Positions 5,909 to 9,213 of a stretch of 9,213 bases of DNA are shown one piece after another. The stretch lies in NCBI GenBank assembly GCA_045605445.1, contig JAZUPZ010000033.1:1-9213 (forward strand). The letters run 5' to 3'. The notes beneath the pieces were generated by a model that saw only the letters and a program-made list of their open reading frames with translations, did not search any database and was not told the DNA's origin. Positions within the stretch are counted from its first letter, which is position 1; each line of letters starts with the position of its first letter. The position numbers and the translations under genes are program-made. The stretch is from CAZMHL01 sp045605445. GTDB taxonomy: Bacteria > Bacillota > Clostridia > RGIG6154.

Positions 5909-6667
5909 ATGACGGGAAGTCGTTTTGTAGTTACTGATGGTAGTAATTTAAATATGCGTAGCAGTCCGGGAACTGATTTTGAAATAATTGCTTCCTTGGA
6001 AAATGGAACAGAAGTTACGTTTACCGGGAATAAAACATCCGTAAAATTAGATGGACATTACTGGGCGGAAGTAACTTACGGTGATAAGACAGGTTGGGTG
6101 GCAGCAACATATCTGGCTTACGAACGACCAGGAACTAGAAATCCGATGGTTTTTGTTGGTACACATGGAGTTTACATTGATAATTCTAACAAAATAGCTA
6201 CAGGGGGAAATCATTCGAATGTCATTATATTTGCAGACCCCACCAGTCAAATGGTTAAGGATAACCCTAATATATTTACAAACAAAATATCTTTAGATGG
6301 CGAAGAATGGGTATATGGTACGTTCGGAGCGGCGGAAAAAAATGGAGGACCATTGGGAACTTTGGTCGCTGCAAACAACCGTTACGGAGACGTATCTGTG
6401 GTTACGGGTGAAAGCCCTGATTCAAATATGATATGGGTTAGTACGGAATATACTCAAGTCCTCGGACTAATAGAGGCAAATAACAATTTTTTGAAAAATC
6501 ACAATGGAACTGTAAAATATATGGCAACATCAACTTTAAAGAGTCAGTACTATAATTCAAACTCATATGCAAGAGGTTTATTAAAAGCTGCCGGAATTTC
6601 TGCACCAAACTTAAAAGGTTGGTTTCCATTGTGGGATAAACCAATTCCCACTTATATGTTTCGATAG
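5522..6667 (+). CDS. Orphan truncated Rhs protein with SH3b domain and unrecognised C-terminal toxin domain
   Basis: This 381-residue protein has the same start and core plan as the other orphan cassettes (core 1-129, DPSG at 126-129), without signal or YD repeats. Residues about 135-199 form a bacterial SH3 (SH3b) domain: NLNMRSSPGTDFEIIASL, an internal HYWAEVTYGDKTGWVAA and a final YL are typical. Such domains usually bind cell wall. The last 180 residues are not a family I can name. They contain HSNVIIF (His231), a segment NNRYGDVSVV, and NSNSYARGLLKAAG (345-358), ending in a Trp/Pro-rich WDKPIP. The order His...NSxSYARGLL recalls permuted NlpC/P60-like enzymes, where a Cys would sit near this helix, but the region has no Cys at all. 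Either Ser is used or the resemblance is misleading. The SH3b domain and the exported immunity partner favour an envelope target. The TAG stop overlaps the next ribosome site. Confidence 0.85.
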   Translation: MSAESVNGAFTAKNYIGVQGVFARQTSDGTDYMLKNGHGDVAKLVRNGAVVQNYDFDAFGNHKTETTNDTNPFRYSGEYFDEESGLIYLRNRYYIPETQRFITEDPIQDGLNWYAYCYNNPVAFIDPSGMTGSRFVVTDGSNLNMRSSPGTDFEIIASLENGTEVTFTGNKTSVKLDGHYWAEVTYGDKTGWVAATYLAYERPGTRNPMVFVGTHGVYIDNSNKIATGGNHSNVIIFADPTSQMVKDNPNIFTNKISLDGEEWVYGTFGAAEKNGGPLGTLVAANNRYGDVSVVTGESPDSNMIWVSTEYTQVLGLIEANNNFLKNHNGTVKYMATSTLKSQYYNSNSYARGLLKAAGISAPNLKGWFPLWDKPIPTYMFR

Positions 6668-6677
6668 GAGGTAATTT

Positions 6678-7094
6678 ATGAAAAAAATTATTATTGTTGG
6701 AGTAGCTATACTTGTTATAATAGCAGTGGTAGCTGTAAGTAATTCTTTAAGTCCGTTGCGCAGAAGTGAGGATGAGATAAAAAAAGATTTGTTAAAGCTT
6801 ACGCCTATTGGCATGGATATGGAAAATGTTATTGCCACGCTGAAAAGAAATAAAGAGTGGGATACGTTGGAGGTGTCCGATGAACACGGGGTATTGTATG
6901 ACCAAAGGTTTGAACGCCCAATGCACTATGCATCATATATAGAGGGCAAGGAAGAACAGGTGGAGATAGGCGAAAAGTCCGTAAGTATCGGATTGGGACA
7001 TTATGGTCGTTTTGTTAATGTGAGATTTGTTCGTGCCTGGTGGGCATTTGATGAAAATTCCCGACTTATAAATATACTTATTGAAAAGGACTGA
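6678..7094 (+). CDS. Candidate immunity protein of unit 3, membrane-anchored
   Basis: This 138-residue protein starts at ATG 6678, 5 bases after AGGAGGT (6666-6672), which overlaps the toxin's TAG stop. The N-terminus MKKIIIVGVAILVIIAVVAV is a signal-anchor helix. The remainder is a compact alpha/beta domain: EDEIKKDLLKLTPIGMDMENVIATL, then IGLGHYGRF and AWWAFDENSRLINILIEKD at the C-terminus. The pattern 'PIG.....VI..L' with a final WAF(D)ENxxLI resembles small exported domains often found beside toxins, but I cannot assign a named family. Position and coupling make it the cognate immunity candidate; an external location fits a wall- or membrane-targeting toxin. Confidence 0.82.
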   Translation: MKKIIIVGVAILVIIAVVAVSNSLSPLRRSEDEIKKDLLKLTPIGMDMENVIATLKRNKEWDTLEVSDEHGVLYDQRFERPMHYASYIEGKEEQVEIGEKSVSIGLGHYGRFVNVRFVRAWWAFDENSRLINILIEKD

Positions 7095-7095
7095 A

Positions 7096-7128
7096 AGGAC
7101 ACAAGGGGACGGCTTAAGTTGTGTTGAA
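7096..7128 (+). repeat. REP-like GGGGACGG hairpin ending unit 3
   Basis: ACACAA (7099-7104) and TTGTGT (7119-7124) are perfect inverted arms around GGGGACGGCTTAAG, immediately after the immunity stop. This is the shortest copy, with no second element. Confidence 0.75.
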
Positions 7129-7141
7129 TTAAACTTTATTT

Positions 7142-7176
7142 CCGCCCCATCGGCTTCGGTCGGTGGGGCGGTTTTT
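7142..7176 (+). terminator. Rho-independent terminator ending unit 3
   Basis: Arms 7142-7153 (CCGCCCCATCGG) and 7160-7171 (TCGGTGGGGCGG), then TTTTT. The loop region CTTCGG can also close as a C(UUCG)G tetraloop, a stability-enhancing variant not present in the other copies. Confidence 0.9.
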
Positions 7177-7178
7177 AT

Positions 7179-7335
7179 GTGAAGTTTTGAACATTCGTTC
7201 AAAGTGAAGTTGCTTTAGCAGTGAAGTTTTTTTACAAAAGTGAAGTAAAGCTTGCACTTCAACGGCAGGCGAAACATCACTTACAGAGTAAACATCACTG
7301 TTGAAGATAACATCACTTGCCGAAGGCAAACTTAA
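7179..7335 (+). repeat. Structured GTGAAGT/AACATCACT mini-hairpin array, copy C
   Basis: Same order of motifs as copy B, with a few substitutions (spacer TGCTTTAGCA; AACGGCAGG in the centre). TGCTTTAGCA changes only the loop and keeps the TGC/GCA stem. No coding signal is visible. Confidence 0.87.
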
Positions 7336-7383
7336 CTGATTTGATATTGACGAAATAGTAAATCAGATATATAATCAAATCAG
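7336..7383 (+). promoter_or_regulatory. Promoter of orphan cassette 4 within a 10-bp inverted repeat
   Basis: TTGACG at 7347-7352, a 17-base spacer and TATAAT at 7370-7375, flanked by CTGATTTGAT (7336-7345) and ATCAAATCAG (7374-7383). Same block as in cassettes 2 and 3. Downstream, the weak ribosome site is altered from CAGAGG to CAGCGG, so translation of the toxin may be lower here. Confidence 0.85.
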
Positions 7384-7777
7384 GGACAGCGGATATATGT
7401 CCGCAGAAAGCGTAAACGGAGCATTTACTGCAAAGAATTATATCGGTGTTCAGGGAGTATTCGCAAGAGAAAGCGGAAACACCACTGACTATATGCTTAA
7501 AAACGGTCATGGTGATGTAACAAATATTATCAGAAACGGCGAAGTAACAAACTGGCTTGATTATGACCCATACGGAAATCAGACTATGGGTAACACATCA
7601 AACCCATTCCGCTACTGCGGTGAATACTTCGATGAAGAGAGCGGACTTATCTACTTAAGAAACCGCTACTATAACCCCGAAACTCAACGCTTCATAACCG
7701 AAGACCCAATACAGGACGGACTTAATTGGTATGCGTATTGCTATAATAATCCGATTACGTTTGTTGATCCGACGGGT
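7383..7777 (+). repeat. Rhs core repeat, copy 4
   Basis: Of the same type as copy 1 (ESGNTT, YDPYGNQTMGNTSNPFRYCGEY) and the same length, but ending in DPTG rather than DPSG. Confidence 0.92.
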
Positions 7778-8419
7778 TTAATTCCGTCATTAGAAGATGC
7801 GGCCGAAATGGCAGATCGTAGTTATAATACTTACGATATGTCGTCCGATGGTTTGGAAAGTCGTAAAGTAGGCGATGGATGGGTGTTAATAGATGTGTGG
7901 GAAGGTAGTGAAGGATTAGTAATCCATATATATGTTAGAGGAGATGGAGAACTTTCTTCATATGCTGGGGCAAAAGAATATGCATTTGTTAATAAAGGTT
8001 CTAGCACATGGGGTGATTGGTGTAATAATTTTCAACAACCTTTTGGATGGTCTACAGATATGTCTGAATCCATTGAAAATGCCGTATTTTTCTCCAATGG
8101 AGATTGGGGAGACTATGAGATTACTTTTATAGGGCACTCCAAAGGTGGGGCAGAGGCAGCAGCAAATGCAGTTGCTACAAATAGAAATGCCATTTTGTTT
8201 AACCCAGCAGCCGTTGCACTTGGTGAGTATGGGTTAAATATAGATACATATACTGCCGATATGACTGTGTTTGTTGTTAATGGCGAACCGCTCAATGCTT
8301 TAAATTTTTTACTTGGAGCAAGGGTAATAGATGATTATGAAGTTTTACCATTCTATTCATGGAATCCGATAAAAAATCACTCTATGGAGGCGGTGAAAAA
8401 TGGTGTAAAGGGAAGGTGA
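7397..8419 (+). CDS. Orphan truncated Rhs protein with C-terminal lipase-like alpha/beta-hydrolase toxin
   Basis: This 340-residue protein starts at the same core Met as its siblings and has no signal or YD repeats. The core spans 1-127 and ends in DPTG (124-127), closest in type to the long Rhs gene. The C-terminus (about 213 residues) has a clear nucleophile elbow, ITFIGHSKGGAEAAANA with Ser248, after a short beta strand. A FNPAAV strand and VVNGEPLN follow, a likely position for the acidic residue, and NHSMEAV has His328 as the candidate catalytic base. The GHSKGG form is typical of Mbeg1-like/class 3 lipase-like proteins, so a phospholipase or lipase attacking membrane lipids is the best guess; an esterase of another substrate is possible. 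The immunity gene starts 5 bases after the stop and its anchor places it at the membrane, in agreement. Confidence 0.87.
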   Translation: MSAESVNGAFTAKNYIGVQGVFARESGNTTDYMLKNGHGDVTNIIRNGEVTNWLDYDPYGNQTMGNTSNPFRYCGEYFDEESGLIYLRNRYYNPETQRFITEDPIQDGLNWYAYCYNNPITFVDPTGLIPSLEDAAEMADRSYNTYDMSSDGLESRKVGDGWVLIDVWEGSEGLVIHIYVRGDGELSSYAGAKEYAFVNKGSSTWGDWCNNFQQPFGWSTDMSESIENAVFFSNGDWGDYEITFIGHSKGGAEAAANAVATNRNAILFNPAAVALGEYGLNIDTYTADMTVFVVNGEPLNALNFLLGARVIDDYEVLPFYSWNPIKNHSMEAVKNGVKGR

Positions 8420-8424
8420 CTGCT

Positions 8425-8997
8425 GTGGATATTAAAAAAATTACTATCGTATTTGTGAGTGTAATGGTGGTTGTAAATCTAATTTTGATTATGCCATGGT
8501 TAATATTGATGGTTGGCGGGTATTTTTCGCAAAATCCCGGGTTTCCCGAAATAACTAAAAATGAATTCCCCGTATGTCTGGAATATGAAATAAACGGGAG
8601 ACGTATCATTGTTGAGGATGTCTTGGTATGCGAATTTGACGGTTTTGGGTTCAGTGAAGGAAGTGGAAAAAAATTCAGAAAATGGAAAGCTTATTTGAAA
8701 AGCGGCAATAGCCGAATCACTCTTTTTAAAAATGACGATATTGAAATTTATTACTTTCCTGTAAAAGACGATTCACGACTCCCAGGTGTATTTATGGGTG
8801 ATACAGAGTATTATTCCGGCGGTACAGGTGGGACTTATCCTGATGCATGGTATACGACAAACTATGAGGATAAAAGAACAAATGATTACATTATAAGCGC
8901 CATCAGTATGAAAGAAAAGTACAATTTAAAACTCATCAATTGGGAATGTCCCCTACCAATACAAAATAGTTTTAGGGTGACACGAGGACGAAGGTGA
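8425..8997 (+). CDS. Candidate immunity protein for the lipase-like toxin, membrane-anchored
   Basis: I choose GTG 8425 (190 residues, MDIKKITIVF...): GGAAGGTGA at 8411-8419 is a suitable ribosome site, whereas the upstream ATG 8359 would place 22 non-hydrophobic residues from the toxin overlap before the anchor. Residues about 7-31 are a long hydrophobic anchor, followed by an external domain. PEITKNEF (41-48) and VEDVLVCEFDGF (63-74) mark it as a paralogue of the orphan immunity protein at 4548-5150. The paralogue ends at ...NNFK; this protein continues with VTRGRR because the REP-like sequence begins where the stop should be. The family name is unknown to me. Membrane attachment suits a toxin that degrades membrane lipids. 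Confidence 0.82.
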   Translation: MDIKKITIVFVSVMVVVNLILIMPWLILMVGGYFSQNPGFPEITKNEFPVCLEYEINGRRIIVEDVLVCEFDGFGFSEGSGKKFRKWKAYLKSGNSRITLFKNDDIEIYYFPVKDDSRLPGVFMGDTEYYSGGTGGTYPDAWYTTNYEDKRTNDYIISAISMKEKYNLKLINWECPLPIQNSFRVTRGRR

Positions 8998-9046
8998 CGC
9001 GACACGACAGACACAAGGGAACGGCTTAAGTTGTCTTGAATTAAAC
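8976..9046 (+). repeat. REP-like element ending unit 4
   Basis: It begins GGTGACACGAG inside the immunity reading frame, supplies its TGA stop (8995-8997), and ends in a degenerate ACACAAGGGAACGGCTTAAG hairpin with TTGTCTTG. Compared with the other copies one GGGGACGG base is changed and the left arm is imperfect. Confidence 0.7.
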
Positions 9047-9053
9047 TTTATTT

Positions 9054-9088
9054 CCGCCCTGCCGGTGTTTACCGGTGGGGCGGTTTTT
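9054..9088 (+). terminator. Rho-independent terminator ending unit 4
   Basis: Arms 9054-9065 (CCGCCCTGCCGG) and 9072-9083 (CCGGTGGGGCGG), loop TGTTTA, and TTTTT at 9084-9088. Unlike the other three it is not followed by the mini-hairpin array. Confidence 0.9.
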
Positions 9089-9089
9089 G

Positions 9090-9119
9090 TTGACAACCAC
9101 CGATGCGATGGGATATAAT
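9090..9119 (+). promoter_or_regulatory. Possible promoter at the start of the downstream Rhs fragment
   Basis: TTGACA at 9090-9095 and TATAAT at 9114-9119 are both perfect consensus hexamers with an 18-base spacer. They lie within sequence that also reads as Rhs coding (TTDAMGYNN), so this may be coincidence, but it sits directly behind a terminator. Confidence 0.4.
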
Positions 9120-9213
9120 AATAAGTACCAATACGACAAGGGTGGAAGAGTTGTTAAATCTGTCGACAAAAAAGGTCAGATTGCAACCTATGAATATAAA
9201 GAAAATACCGACT
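9090..9213 (+). pseudogene. YD-repeat Rhs fragment, 5' end missing, continues past the window
   Basis: The frame reads TTTDAMGYNNKYQYDKGGRV and continues with D-x-x-G-Q-I-A-T-Y-E-Y, clear YD-repeat sequence from the interior of an Rhs shell. It begins abruptly after the terminator. The only ATG is at 9108, without a ribosome site, so it looks like a broken 5' end or a recombination junction with another Rhs gene. It stays open to the window edge. Whether it is an expressed gene, a pseudogene or another donor cassette joined at a different point of the core cannot be decided from 124 bases. Confidence 0.6.

Noticed and set aside
8359..8424. Upstream ATG as the start of the unit 4 immunity gene
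   Set aside because: It overlaps the toxin by 61 bases and adds a hydrophilic stretch in front of the anchor; GTG 8425 has a suitable ribosome site and matches the junction at 4548.
1..9213. Insertion sequence or phage genes as the source of the repeated units
   Set aside because: No transposase, integrase or phage protein is encoded in the window, and no target-site duplications could be recognised around the units.

Overview
The base composition (AT-rich), the strong AGGAGG-type ribosome binding sites and the Rhs/WapA-type proteins point to a low-GC Gram-positive bacterium, probably a gut-type Clostridia member. No phylogenetic marker is present, so this is an inference. All convincing genes lie on the + strand, and almost every base belongs to one system: a polymorphic-toxin locus of the Rhs/YD-repeat family.

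Layout. (1) Bases 2-1855 are the 3' part of a long Rhs/YD-repeat protein with its own C-terminal toxin-like region, followed by a membrane immunity candidate (1861-2304). (2) Three orphan cassettes follow (about 2382-5266, 5267-7141 and 7142-9053), all built to one plan. Each starts with the rho-independent terminator of the previous unit. Next come a structured array of GTGAAGT/AACATCACT motifs separated by tiny hairpins, an invariant consensus promoter (TTGACG-17-TATAAT) inside a 10-bp inverted repeat, and a truncated Rhs core of about 125 residues starting at the Met of 'GYMSAES'. After the DPSG/DPTG boundary comes a variable toxin domain, then an exported or membrane-anchored immunity candidate, and finally a REP-like 'ACAAGGGGACGG' hairpin. 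(3) After the last terminator (9054-9088) a further YD-repeat coding fragment runs off the right edge.

The variable C-termini differ completely: an unrecognised domain with hydrophobic Gly-rich segments (unit 1), a CHAP-type cysteine amidase/peptidase (unit 2), an SH3b domain plus an unrecognised domain (unit 3), and a GHSKG-type lipase-like alpha/beta hydrolase (unit 4). The recognisable ones would act on the cell envelope, and every immunity candidate has an N-terminal membrane segment. Unit 2 also carries an orphan immunity gene (4548-5150), preceded by a 53-codon remnant that is probably the tail of its lost toxin. This orphan is visibly related to the immunity protein of unit 4.

How it may work together: the full-length Rhs protein would be the exported, delivered toxin. 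The downstream cassettes have no secretion or shell region, but they share about 400 bp of core on the 5' side and REP/terminator/array repeats on the 3' side, which is ideal for homologous swapping of toxin-immunity ends. Because each cassette also has its own promoter, the likely payload in place is the immunity protein, giving protection against sibling toxins. That last step is inference.
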